A stretch of DNA of 52,806 nucleotides from Acidobacteriota bacterium (GTDB lineage Bacteria > Acidobacteriota > UBA6911 > RPQK01 > JAJDTT01). Of the stretch, positions 1 to 8,030 are shown in pieces; position 1 is the first letter of the stretch; the number at the start of each line of letters is the position of its first letter. The notes under the pieces are model-generated. The model made no database searches. It saw only the letters and a program-made list of their open reading frames with translations, and had not been told where the DNA came from. The DNA lies in contig JAPPLF010000111.1 of the NCBI GenBank assembly GCA_028874215.1, positions 1 to 52,806 on the forward strand, in the 5' to 3' direction. The translations under genes were made by a program, and so were the position numbers.

Positions 1-82
1 TCATCGACAAAGTGGAGCGCCTTGCTACACGTATTTGCGGGACATCACACTAGGATACCCGCAATTGAAAGGAGAGACTCGC

Positions 83-970
83 GTGACAGAGAGTTCTTAC
101 CGTGTGGCTCCACCCGGCTTCACCCCGGATCAATGGGATGAATTCCAGGAAAACGGGATCCTGGTCTTCGAAAACGCCATTCCGCAAAAGGATGTGGAAC
201 GCTATATCGAGGCCATCGACCGGGTTGCCGCCACCGATCCGAACTATGCTCCCGGAAAGGATTTTCGGCAGCCTCACTGCGTCGCCGCCGATCCGGTTCT
301 GCGCGAGCTCATCGATCACCCGCGCCACGTGGGGTACGGCTACGATCTCTACGGCGAGCTCCTGAAGCTCCACCGCTCGGATATCTTCATCCGGCCCCCG
401 GACTTCAAGGACGAGTCCATGTGGCACCCGGACTCGCCTCGGCCCACGCCCTATGGCGTTTTCTCCACGGAACTTCCTCTGCGCCTCTGCATCGGCCTCT
501 GGCTCACGGATCTGCCTCATGCCGGAATGGGCAACTTCATCTACATGCCGGGCAGTCATCGAAACCAGGAATTCGAGCAGTACTACACCCACGAGAGCGT
601 CCCGGGGGAAGTCCCCCTGGTGGTTCCCGCCGGAAGCATGACGGTGATGCACTGCGGGACCTGGCACCGGGTCGACGTCAACCATTCGGAGACGATCCGA
701 AAGAACATGTTCGTGAGTTACTGCCCCTCCTGGCTCTGGGAGGGAGACCGGCGGCAATGCGATCCCCGGTGGATCGAGACGCTGAACCGGGAGCAGCGGA
801 TCATCATGCGCAGCTTTCCCACGGCCCATGATCGAACCAATCCTCAGGCGGAGGACGTGCCCCTCTTTCTGGCTCGGGAGACGGGAACCGACTCGGACGC
901 CGATGCCAACTTCCGGATCCCGCTTCGGATCCGGAAACGCAAGACGATGCCGGAAAAACTGGCGAGCTGA
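83..970 (+). CDS. Phytanoyl-CoA dioxygenase (PhyH) family protein
   Basis: A 295-residue Fe(II)/2-oxoglutarate-dependent oxygenase of the PhyH family; members hydroxylate small molecules in the cytoplasm. The iron-binding triad is visible: H115 and D117 in WHPD, and H195 in CGTWHRV. R206 is a candidate 2-oxoglutarate anchor. A double-stranded beta-helix core (about 112-215) with MPGSH near 155 fits the family, whose usual length is 250-310. I chose GTG at 83 because AAAGGAGAG lies 7 bases upstream; the same frame runs back to TTG at 35 but without a ribosome site. The substrate cannot be told from sequence. The next gene on the same strand starts 100 bases on, after a hairpin at 989-1008. The family call is secure; the exact role is unknown. 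Confidence 0.88.
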   Translation: MTESSYRVAPPGFTPDQWDEFQENGILVFENAIPQKDVERYIEAIDRVAATDPNYAPGKDFRQPHCVAADPVLRELIDHPRHVGYGYDLYGELLKLHRSDIFIRPPDFKDESMWHPDSPRPTPYGVFSTELPLRLCIGLWLTDLPHAGMGNFIYMPGSHRNQEFEQYYTHESVPGEVPLVVPAGSMTVMHCGTWHRVDVNHSETIRKNMFVSYCPSWLWEGDRRQCDPRWIETLNREQRIIMRSFPTAHDRTNPQAEDVPLFLARETGTDSDADANFRIPLRIRKRKTMPEKLAS

Positions 971-988
971 TCATGTGCCGGAGCGGAG

Positions 989-1008
989 CGGCGGTTTCCT
1001 AACCGCCG
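989..1008 (-). repeat. Short hairpin repeat, copy 1
   Basis: An 8-bp perfect stem (989-996 with 1001-1008) closes a 4-base loop that reads AGGA on the minus strand. The 24 bases 989-1012 are identical to 4023-4046. It lies between the PhyH gene and the GH32-like gene. On the minus strand it is followed by a CTCC-rich tail, like the other copies. Confidence 0.75.
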
Positions 1009-1070
1009 ATTCCGAGGAGTATATGTGACAAGGATGTCCCCTCCTGGTTCACGAAAGGAATATGGGAATC

Positions 1071-2624
1071 ATGATCAAGAGACTACTACTGACGGCGGTC
1101 CTGACCGCGCTCTTCTCAGGCTTGGGTTGGACCAGGCATTCGGACGGGGCGGTTGATGTCGGAACCACCAAGCAACTGTTCGTCGATGACTCCGTCATCG
1201 GCTCCTTGGAAAGAGCTTACCGCCTGCTGAATCAACCGGTGAAGTACGAGGGAAACCCGGTTCTCGCACTTGAGCCGGAGCAGAAGGTCGGAGGCCAGGA
1301 TCTGGTGGTCGTCATGGGGAACGTCATCTACGACGCCGAAGAGCAGCTCTTAAAGATATGGTACGACGCGGCCGTCTACGACTGGAGCAAGGTCTTCCTC
1401 GCCTACGCCACCTCGAAGGACGGCATCCACTGGGAGCTGCCCAACCTGGGGCTGATGGAACACCAGGGATCCAAGGACAACAACCTGGTCTTCACCGCCG
1501 GAAAGGGCGAGGTTGCGGGAGGCGTCTTCAAGGATGCGATCGAAACCAACCCGGAACGCCGCTACAAGATGATCTACCACCTGCACGATTCTCCGGGATT
1601 GGGAACCTCGGGCAACGGCATCGGAATCGCCTTCTCCGCGGACGGGATTCACTGGAAGCGGGCCACCGACAAACCGGTGATTCCCATGGCCGACAGTCCC
1701 AATTCGGTGATGTGGGATCCTCGATTGGGCACCTACGTCGCCCACACCCGGGTCAATCCCGTCTACCTTCCACCGGACTGGAAGGTCCGCCGGGACCTCC
1801 GCGAGGACCTGTGGCCCGGTGTGGAGGGAAGCTTCCTGCGGCGCGAGGTTCGCCAGAGCGAGAGCGACGACTTCCTCAAATGGGAGCCCCGGGGCGTGAT
1901 CATGAGCGCCGACCGGGAAGATCCGCCTTGGAACCAGCAGTTCTACAACATGGAGTGGATGCCGTACGGTGACGTGTACTTCGGCTTCATCGCGGTCTAC
2001 CACACGCTGCCCGGACTGGAGACCGCAACCTCACAACAGATCCAATCCGGACCCGATTGGCTCGACACGGTCGACATCCAGTTGGCGTTCAGCCGCGACG
2101 GGCGGACCTGGGAACGCGCCGGAGACCGCAACGTCTTCCTGCCTCTGGGAACCCGGCCCGATGCCTTCGACCGCAGCATGCTCTTCGTGATGCAGCACCC
2201 GCTCGTGGTGGAAGATGAGATCTGGATCTACTACATCGGGTTCAGCGGCCTCCACTGGGCGACCCGCCGGGAAGAGGTCCAAGGGGGCAAGGTGGGCCTG
2301 GCAAAACTCCGCCTGGACGGTTTCGTGTCGATCGACGCCGGAAGCGGAAGTCTGACCACCAAGCCGATCCGGATGTCCGGAGAACGGCTCGTCGTCAATG
2401 CCGATGCCAGCCAGGGGTCGGTGGCGGTCGAGATCCTGGAGCCCGGGGGAACACCGATCGAAGGATTCGCCCGGAAAGACGCGGTGCCGGTCAAGAGCGA
2501 CAGCCTGCGGCATACCATGAAATGGAACCAGGGATCCGACGTCAGCGGCTTGAAGGGGCGCTCCATCGTGCTGAAGTTCCACATGGAACGGAGCAGGCTC
2601 TTTTCGTTTCGTTTCGCCGATTGA
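1071..2624 (+). CDS. Secreted GH32-like five-bladed propeller protein
   Basis: A 517-residue exported protein resembling the N-terminal five-bladed propeller of glycoside hydrolase families 32/43/62. An N-terminal signal (MIKRLLLTAVLTALFSGLGW) is followed by KQLFVDDSVI, then blades with typical SKDGIHWE and SADGIHWK repeats. The C-terminal part (about 420-517) is a beta-sandwich. A paralog with the same order (KQLFLDRQVV, ESTDGIHWK) is at 47287-48936. ATG at 1071 suits the AAAGGAA at 1054-1060 better than ATG at 1062, which would leave almost no spacing. Family members are often annotated as hydrolases, but I cannot identify a complete catalytic acid set, so activity is unproven. It converges on the M19 pseudogene 18 bases downstream. 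Confidence 0.75.
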   Translation: MIKRLLLTAVLTALFSGLGWTRHSDGAVDVGTTKQLFVDDSVIGSLERAYRLLNQPVKYEGNPVLALEPEQKVGGQDLVVVMGNVIYDAEEQLLKIWYDAAVYDWSKVFLAYATSKDGIHWELPNLGLMEHQGSKDNNLVFTAGKGEVAGGVFKDAIETNPERRYKMIYHLHDSPGLGTSGNGIGIAFSADGIHWKRATDKPVIPMADSPNSVMWDPRLGTYVAHTRVNPVYLPPDWKVRRDLREDLWPGVEGSFLRREVRQSESDDFLKWEPRGVIMSADREDPPWNQQFYNMEWMPYGDVYFGFIAVYHTLPGLETATSQQIQSGPDWLDTVDIQLAFSRDGRTWERAGDRNVFLPLGTRPDAFDRSMLFVMQHPLVVEDEIWIYYIGFSGLHWATRREEVQGGKVGLAKLRLDGFVSIDAGSGSLTTKPIRMSGERLVVNADASQGSVAVEILEPGGTPIEGFARKDAVPVKSDSLRHTMKWNQGSDVSGLKGRSIVLKFHMERSRLFSFRFAD

Positions 2625-2642
2625 GCCGGACCTGGGCTGCGA

Positions 2643-3989
2643 CTATCTGGCCACCCAGTTGTAGCCCTCGCCTCGGGCGATGAAGGGACCCCAGGGGCGC
2701 TTGTCCAGCACCTGTTTGGCGAGGCGCAGGAAGTTCCCGCCGACGATCTTTCGGATTTCGGCATCGCTGAGTCCGCGGCAAACCAGACCCCCCGTGAGGA
2801 AGGGCCAGTTGCTCCACGACATGGGCCAGGGTGGGTCGCTCGGCGTCAAGGTCAGGTTCGACGGGATGCCCACGTGGTCAATGCCGGCCACCTTAACGGC
2901 GTGTTCCAGATGGGGGAACCAGGCATTGAAGGAAAAATTGGCGTCCGGATCGGAAGAGTAGTCTGCGGCCATGATGCCCGCAACACACCCCCGCCGAGCC
3001 AAGGTGCGAAGATAGTCGTCGTCTTCGTTCTTGTAGTAGTCGTCGACCGCCCGGCAGGCCGTGCGGGCATTCAAGAGCGGTTCGCTGGAGGCCTCGACGG
3101 CATCGAGCCCCGAGCGGTGGCCACAGTGGGCCAGGTTGATGATCATTCCCAACTGGTTCATCCGGCGAACCACCCGCTTGCCGAGCCGGCTGAGGCCCTT
3201 ATCTCTTTCGCCTTCGAATTCGTCCGAGGAGGCCAGGCTGTTCTGTTCGTGAGATGTCAACTGGGAGACGCGGACCCCCAGGGCAAAGAAGAGATCCAGG
3301 GTCTGAAGCGGATCGGGAGTCATGGCAAACCAGTTGGCGCCATGGAGGTGCAGGAGGACGGCGACTTATTCGTCCCGCCGGGCTGCATCCAGGTCCTCCA
3401 CCCCCGAAACTCGCCGGGCGTGGGCCTTGATCTTGTCGTAAACGAACTTGGCCCGTGCCGTGTGCTGGAGGCCGGCGCGGAAGCTGGGTTCGTAGAAGTG
3501 CCCCACATCTTCCACCGCCAGGTCCATACCGGCCAGGCGATACCGGTTCCGGTAGTCCTCTCGCCATTGGGGATCGAAGGCCGATTCGAAGGCCTTCATG
3601 TCCCGCCACCGGTTGAGCACCCGTTGCTGGATCTCGTCCCGGTCCAGCCCCGACCGCTCCAGCTTGTTTCGGTAGCTCTCCAGCTCGCGTTTCAGACGGT
3701 CGCCCTTCCAGATGAAGAGAGGATCCGCCACATAGAGACAACCGCTGAGGTCAGCGACGTAGCTGCCGTAATGTAGCTCGAAACCCCGTTCCAGTTGACT
3801 CCGGGTGGGCTTCAACTCTTCCAGAACCGCATGCCGGCAGGCGTCCACCACCTTCCGAATCTCCGGCCGGAGCGTGACGGGACGGAAGTCCTCCGGAACC
3901 GGGTTTCTTCTCCGGGTCCAGACATGGGTCGGGTGTGCTGCTCCCGCCAGGGAGGCCCCTACGAATCCACGTCTTGAAAGCGGCTTCAT
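2643..3989 (-). pseudogene. M19 membrane-dipeptidase-like gene, broken copy
   Basis: This copy matches the intact gene at 4110-5456 over its whole length (449 codons) and in one frame, but codon 208 (AAG in the neighbour) is TAA here, at 3366-3368. Two further changes hit residues conserved in M19 peptidases: the neighbour's H309 (NAHTGCRA) is Arg here (NARTACRA), and D378 (IPSDL) is Asn here (IPSNL). The Tat-type leader (SRRGFVGASLAG) and the rest of the frame remain open, so inactivation looks fairly recent. The downstream half could in theory restart at ATG 3323, but it would lack the N-terminal half and two key residues. I read it as the decaying member of a tandem duplication. Confidence 0.85.
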
Positions 3990-4022
3990 TTTTTCTGTTC
4001 ACCTTCCGCGATGGTGTGGGGG

Positions 4023-4042
4023 CGGCGGTTTCCTAACCGCCG
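4023..4042 (-). repeat. Short hairpin repeat, copy 2
   Basis: Stem 4023-4030 pairs with 4035-4042 around a loop reading AGGA on the minus strand. It is the same sequence as copy 1 over 24 bases (4023-4046). It sits in the gap between the two M19 genes. Confidence 0.75.
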
Positions 4043-4072
4043 ATTCTTCGAAACTCCCGAAACACGGCGTAC

Positions 4073-4091
4073 GGGCGATTGGAAATCGCCC
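4073..4091 (+). repeat. Short hairpin repeat, copy 3 (different stem)
   Basis: GGGCGATT pairs with AATCGCCC around a GGA loop at 4081-4083, followed by CTCC. It lies 30 bases from copy 2 and has a different but fully paired stem. Confidence 0.75.
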
Positions 4092-4109
4092 CTCCATACA
4101 AGACCACAG

Positions 4110-5456
4110 CTATCTGGCCACCCAGTTGTATCCTTCGCCTCGGGCGATGAAGGGACCCCAGGGGCGCTTGTCCAGCACCTGTTTGGCGAGGCGCAGGAAG
4201 TTCCCGCCGATGAGCTTCCGGATTTCGGCATCGCTGAATCCGCGGCAAACCAGTCCCACCGTGTAGTAGGGCCAGTTGCTCCACGACATGGGCCGGGGTG
4301 GGTAGTCCGGCATGAAGGTCAGATCCGAGGGGATGGCCACGTGGTCGATACCCGCCACCTTGACGGCGTGCTCCAGGTGGGGCAACCAGGCGTTGAAGGA
4401 AAAACCGGAGTCCGGATCGGGCGACAGGTATCCCGCGTACATCCCCGCGACGCCCCCCTTCCGGGCCAGCGTACGAAGATAATCGTCGTCTTCGTTCTTG
4501 TAGTGGTCGTAGATGGCCCGGCAGCCCGTGTGGGCGTTGATGACCGGTTCGCTGGAGGCCTCGATGGCATCAAGCCCCGAGCGGTGCCCGCAGTGGGCCA
4601 GGTTGACCATGATTCCCAACTCGTTCATCCGGCGAACCACCCGCTTGCCAAGTGAACTGAGCCCTCGGTCTCTCTCACCATCGAAATCGTCGGATGAGGC
4701 CAGGCTGTTCTGCTCGTGATAGGTCAACTGGGAGGCCCGGACTCCCAGGGCGAAGAAGAGGTCCAGGGTCTGAATTGGATCGGGAGTCATGGCGAACCAG
4801 TTGGCGCCATGAAGGTGCAGGAGGATGGCGACCTTTTCGTCCTGCCGGGCTGCATCCAGGTCGTCCACTCCCGATACGCGCACGGCGTCGGCCTTGATCT
4901 TGTCGTAGACGAACCCGGCCCGTGCCGTGTGCTGGAGGCCGGCGCGGAAGCTGGGTTCACTGAAGTGCCCCACGTCCTCCACCGCCAGGTCGATGCCCGC
5001 CAGGCGATACAGGCTCCGGTAGTCCTCTCGCCATTGGGGGTCGAAGGCGGATTCAAAGGCCTTCATGTCGCGCCACCGGTTGACTACCCTCTGTTGGACA
5101 TCCTCCGGGTCCAGACCGTCCCTCTCCAGCTTGTTTCGGTAGCTTGCCAGTTCACCATTCAGACGGTCGCCCTTCCAGATAAAGAGAGGATCCGCCACAT
5201 AGAGACAGCCGCAGACGTCGGCGACGTAGCTGCTGTAATGCAGTTCGAAACCCCGTTCCAGTTGGCTCCGGGTGGGCTTCAACTCCTCCAGAGCCAAATG
5301 CCGGCAATCGTCGACCACCTTCCGGATCTCCGGCCGAAGCGTGACCGGACGGTAGTCCTCCGGAACCGGGTTGCTCCTCTGGGTCCAGACAGTCGTCGGG
5401 AGTGCTGTTCCTGCCAGGGAGGCCCCTACGAATCCACGCCTTGTGAGCTTGTTCAT
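4110..5456 (-). CDS. M19 membrane-dipeptidase-like protein, Tat-exported
   Basis: A 448-residue relative of renal/membrane dipeptidase (peptidase M19). It probably acts outside the cytoplasm, because it starts with a Tat-type leader (TRRGFVGASLAG, residues 5-16). Recognisable M19 features are H288 in NLAHCG, H309 in NAHTGC, and the late IDHVAIPSDL block with D378. I do not see the usual N-terminal HxD motif or a clear bridging Glu, so this is a divergent branch and metal binding may differ. ATG at 5456 is preferred over the longer frame to 5519, because AAAGGAG lies just upstream and the leader then begins at residue 1. It is duplicated downstream as a pseudogene (2643-3989). Confidence 0.75.
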   Translation of the reverse strand: MNKLTRRGFVGASLAGTALPTTVWTQRSNPVPEDYRPVTLRPEIRKVVDDCRHLALEELKPTRSQLERGFELHYSSYVADVCGCLYVADPLFIWKGDRLNGELASYRNKLERDGLDPEDVQQRVVNRWRDMKAFESAFDPQWREDYRSLYRLAGIDLAVEDVGHFSEPSFRAGLQHTARAGFVYDKIKADAVRVSGVDDLDAARQDEKVAILLHLHGANWFAMTPDPIQTLDLFFALGVRASQLTYHEQNSLASSDDFDGERDRGLSSLGKRVVRRMNELGIMVNLAHCGHRSGLDAIEASSEPVINAHTGCRAIYDHYKNEDDDYLRTLARKGGVAGMYAGYLSPDPDSGFSFNAWLPHLEHAVKVAGIDHVAIPSDLTFMPDYPPRPMSWSNWPYYTVGLVCRGFSDAEIRKLIGGNFLRLAKQVLDKRPWGPFIARGEGYNWVAR

Positions 5457-5579
5457 TTTTCCTGCGCTCCTTTTGGGATGGGGTGATCTCCGTTTGGTTT
5501 GACTTCTTCGGAGTTTCAACCAAGTTACTAGGAATCTCCTCCACCGGCCAATGACCGATCGTATAGCGACGCCGAAGAC

Positions 5580-5600
5580 GGGGGGACTAACAGTCCCCCC
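5580..5600 (+). repeat. Short hairpin repeat, copy 4
   Basis: GGGGGGACT (5580-5588) pairs perfectly with AGTCCCCCC (5592-5600) around a loop AAC, followed by TCC. It lies in the 171-base gap between the PQQ-like gene and the M19 gene. The loop departs from the GGA seen in other copies. Confidence 0.65.
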
Positions 5601-5607
5601 TCCAGTG

Positions 5608-5625
5608 GGCGGCAGGAAAACCGCC
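5608..5625 (+). repeat. Short hairpin repeat, copy 5
   Basis: GGCGG (5608-5612) pairs with CCGCC (5621-5625) around CAGGAAAA, followed by TCC. It is 8 bases after copy 4 and ends 3 bases before the stop of the PQQ-like gene. Confidence 0.6.
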
Positions 5626-5627
5626 TC

Positions 5628-6896
5628 CTATCGGTTGGAGGGTTTCTCGATCCGATACAGGTGAGTGTCGCTGCGAATCAGGAGCGATCGGCCGGCGATG
5701 GCCATGGAGGCCAGGGTTCGTCCGTCCAATTGGTTTTCGGCCAACTTGTCGAAACGCTGCCCGGGCCGAATGACCGTCGTCTTCCCGTCTTCGTCCAGAA
5801 GGAAGATCTTGCCGTCGGCAAAGGCGGGAGAGGCGGAGTAGTTGCCTCCCAGCCGTTCCCGCCAGTGCAGAGTCCCTTCCCTGGCATCCAGGCAGGTGAG
5901 GACTCCTCCGTCGCTGACGAAATAGATTTCATCCCCGACGATCAGAGGAGAGGGCGTGATGGGAACCCCGCGCTGCCACTTCCAGACCACGTGCGATTTG
6001 GTGACGTCTCCACGGCCGTCGGGCCGAACGGCATACAACTCGGGCCTGCCCAGCGCGGGATTGACCAGGTAGACCAGACCGTGGACGAAGAGGGGCCGGG
6101 GAACCTGGGAGAAACCGATGTACCGGATCCACCAGAGCATCTTTCCGGTCGTCATTTCGTAGGAGGCGGCCACGTTGCCACCGGTGCTGATGACCTGACG
6201 CATACCGGCGGCGTCGATGACCAGAGGCGTCGAATAGGCCATGTCGCCGTCCTCGCGCAAGGTCTTCCACCGCACCGTGCCGTCGTTCTTGTCCAACGCC
6301 GCGACGAACTGGGTATCGGTGCCGTCGCAACTGATCAGCAGCAGGTCATCCGCGATGGCCGGTGTCGACGCGGGTCCGTACTGCTCCACGTAGCGCAGGT
6401 TCCGGGTCTTCCAGAGAATCTTGCCCCGGGCGTCGAGGGCCGCCGTGCCGAAGTCGCCGAAGTGGACGTAGACCCGGTCCGCTTCCAGGATCGGCGTCGG
6501 AGACGCCGACGAGTTCTTGGTGTGCAGCGAGGGGGAACCTTCCAGCGCGATGACCTCGACGTCGTGCAGGAGACGGCCCGAATCGAAGTCCAGCCCCAGG
6601 GCGCGAAGCGAGTGGCGCGCCTGCGGTGAGTCCTCCTGGGAAATCCCGGTGGTCAGCCAGATCTTGCCGTCGCGCATGACGGGCGAGGACCAACCCTGCC
6701 CGGGAATGGGGACTTTCCAGGCGACGTTCCCGGCTTCGCTCCAGGTCAGGGGCAGCCCGACGGCGTCCGAGTGTCCCTGGGCGGTCGGTCCGCGAAACTC
6801 GGGCCAGTCCTGTGCCGCGAGCGGCGGCGCCACCAGGAGAGACGCCAGGAGGAATGTCAACGCCATGAATTGAATCGCAAAAACGGAGGTGATCAT
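5628..6896 (-). CDS. Exported PQQ-like beta-propeller protein
   Basis: A 422-residue protein with an N-terminal export signal ending near APPLAAQ (about residue 29), then WPEFRGP. That opening is typical of the PQQ-like (BamB-type) propeller proteins abundant in Acidobacteriota and Planctomycetota. Repeated blade motifs are visible (GKIWLTTG, GKILWKTR, GTVRWKTL, GTLHWRER). Such proteins are usually periplasmic or surface proteins and need not bind PQQ. ATG at 6896 keeps the full hydrophobic leader; ATG at 6866 is an alternative that still leaves a signal peptide. It is the eighth gene of the minus-strand chain, 93 bases after the lipoprotein gene. The function is not known beyond the fold. 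Confidence 0.8.
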   Translation of the reverse strand: MITSVFAIQFMALTFLLASLLVAPPLAAQDWPEFRGPTAQGHSDAVGLPLTWSEAGNVAWKVPIPGQGWSSPVMRDGKIWLTTGISQEDSPQARHSLRALGLDFDSGRLLHDVEVIALEGSPSLHTKNSSASPTPILEADRVYVHFGDFGTAALDARGKILWKTRNLRYVEQYGPASTPAIADDLLLISCDGTDTQFVAALDKNDGTVRWKTLREDGDMAYSTPLVIDAAGMRQVISTGGNVAASYEMTTGKMLWWIRYIGFSQVPRPLFVHGLVYLVNPALGRPELYAVRPDGRGDVTKSHVVWKWQRGVPITPSPLIVGDEIYFVSDGGVLTCLDAREGTLHWRERLGGNYSASPAFADGKIFLLDEDGKTTVIRPGQRFDKLAENQLDGRTLASMAIAGRSLLIRSDTHLYRIEKPSNR

Positions 6897-6989
6897 GCCT
6901 GTCCAGGACTGGGGGACCTCAGTTGGCCCACGCTCTCCTCCTCCTTCGGATGGAACCGAAACGAGTCCCGAATGGAGGAGAACCTTCCG

Positions 6990-8021
6990 TCAGGGAGACG
7001 CGAGAAACGCCAGATCGTCCATCTTCCAGACGTTGAGCTGGTGCGTGGCGACTCCCATGATGGAGATGAGGGCGCCGTCCTCCACCGACTTGGGTGAGGA
7101 ACTGAAGTAACCGGTGATGTCCAGGACGTCCATCACCTGGTCGTCCAGGGTCCAGTAGACGGTGTTGGCGTCGTCGGTCAGGTAGACCCCCCAGCGCCGG
7201 GGCCGCTCCAGCAAGTCGGCGATCTCTGCCGGGTCCCGATAAACCCGGGTGGCGAGCGCCATGCAGGGAACGGTCACGTAGGGACCACCCGTTGCGATGG
7301 CCGCCTCATGGGCGACCCTGAGCTCCTGGGGGGTCATGGTCTTGGCTTCTTCGGTCCCGAACTTGTCCCTCGGATACTTCTCGAAGTCATCGGGCCTGAG
7401 ACCGCGCACCAGGTAGACGAAGAGCCCGTCGTCCCGCAACAGGTCGAAATGGAGCTGCACCCCCCGATCCTCCTCCTCCTGGCCACCCACGAAACCGTGC
7501 CAACTGCCCAGCGTGATGCTCCACGCCTGGACCAGTTGTCCCTTCTCGTCCATTTCCTCGGGGTAGTCCTCGTGGCTGAACACGCCGACGGTCACCTCCG
7601 CGCCGTTGGTGCCGGCCAATCCGGGATTGAAGTACTTCCCGGTGGTGCCGAAACCGCCCAGGACGGCTTCGCCGGGACCGGGCGGGGGCGCGCGCTCAAC
7701 CTCGAGCAGCCAATGTCCGTCCCGGATTCGCGCCCGGGCCGTCGGCATGCGGGTCCACCGCTTCAGGTCGAATTGGTCCGGAGGACCATAAGCCTGGTTG
7801 AAATCGTCGCTGAACTGCACCGTCAACTTGGCCTTGGTGGCTTCGTGCTCCGCCTGCGTCACCAGGCTGGGAGCCGTGGTCTCCTCGGCTGCCGGCTCCT
7901 CAGCTGCCGGCTCCCCTGGGGGCGAACCACCACAGCCCGGACCGGCAATGGCCAAAGCCGCCGCTCCCAGAACACCCACCCACCATCGAGACACTCTCTT
8001 GCTCACGGTTTCCTTGCTCAT
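6990..8021 (-). CDS. Lipoprotein of unknown function, concanavalin-like
   Basis: A 343-residue predicted lipoprotein. Basic residues and a hydrophobic stretch (about 12-28) end in a lipobox-like IAGPGC, and an Ala/Glu/Pro-rich linker (about 31-50) follows. The rest is beta-rich, with FSDDFNQAYGPPDQFDLKRW early and YWTLDDQVMDVLDITGYF late, which resembles concanavalin-type sandwiches; no catalytic motif is recognisable. ATG at 8021 has GAGG 8 bases upstream. It follows the FG-GAP/UnbV gene by only 9 bases, so the two are probably co-transcribed. I do not recognise a named family with confidence. Confidence 0.7.
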   Translation of the reverse strand: MSKETVSKRVSRWWVGVLGAAALAIAGPGCGGSPPGEPAAEEPAAEETTAPSLVTQAEHEATKAKLTVQFSDDFNQAYGPPDQFDLKRWTRMPTARARIRDGHWLLEVERAPPPGPGEAVLGGFGTTGKYFNPGLAGTNGAEVTVGVFSHEDYPEEMDEKGQLVQAWSITLGSWHGFVGGQEEEDRGVQLHFDLLRDDGLFVYLVRGLRPDDFEKYPRDKFGTEEAKTMTPQELRVAHEAAIATGGPYVTVPCMALATRVYRDPAEIADLLERPRRWGVYLTDDANTVYWTLDDQVMDVLDITGYFSSSPKSVEDGALISIMGVATHQLNVWKMDDLAFLASP

Positions 8022-8030
8022 GGTTTCACC

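Noticed and set aside
2643-3323. Independent 226-residue M19 gene starting at ATG 3323
   Set aside because: It is the in-frame second half of the pseudogene, lacks the leader and N-terminal half, and carries changes at two conserved residues.
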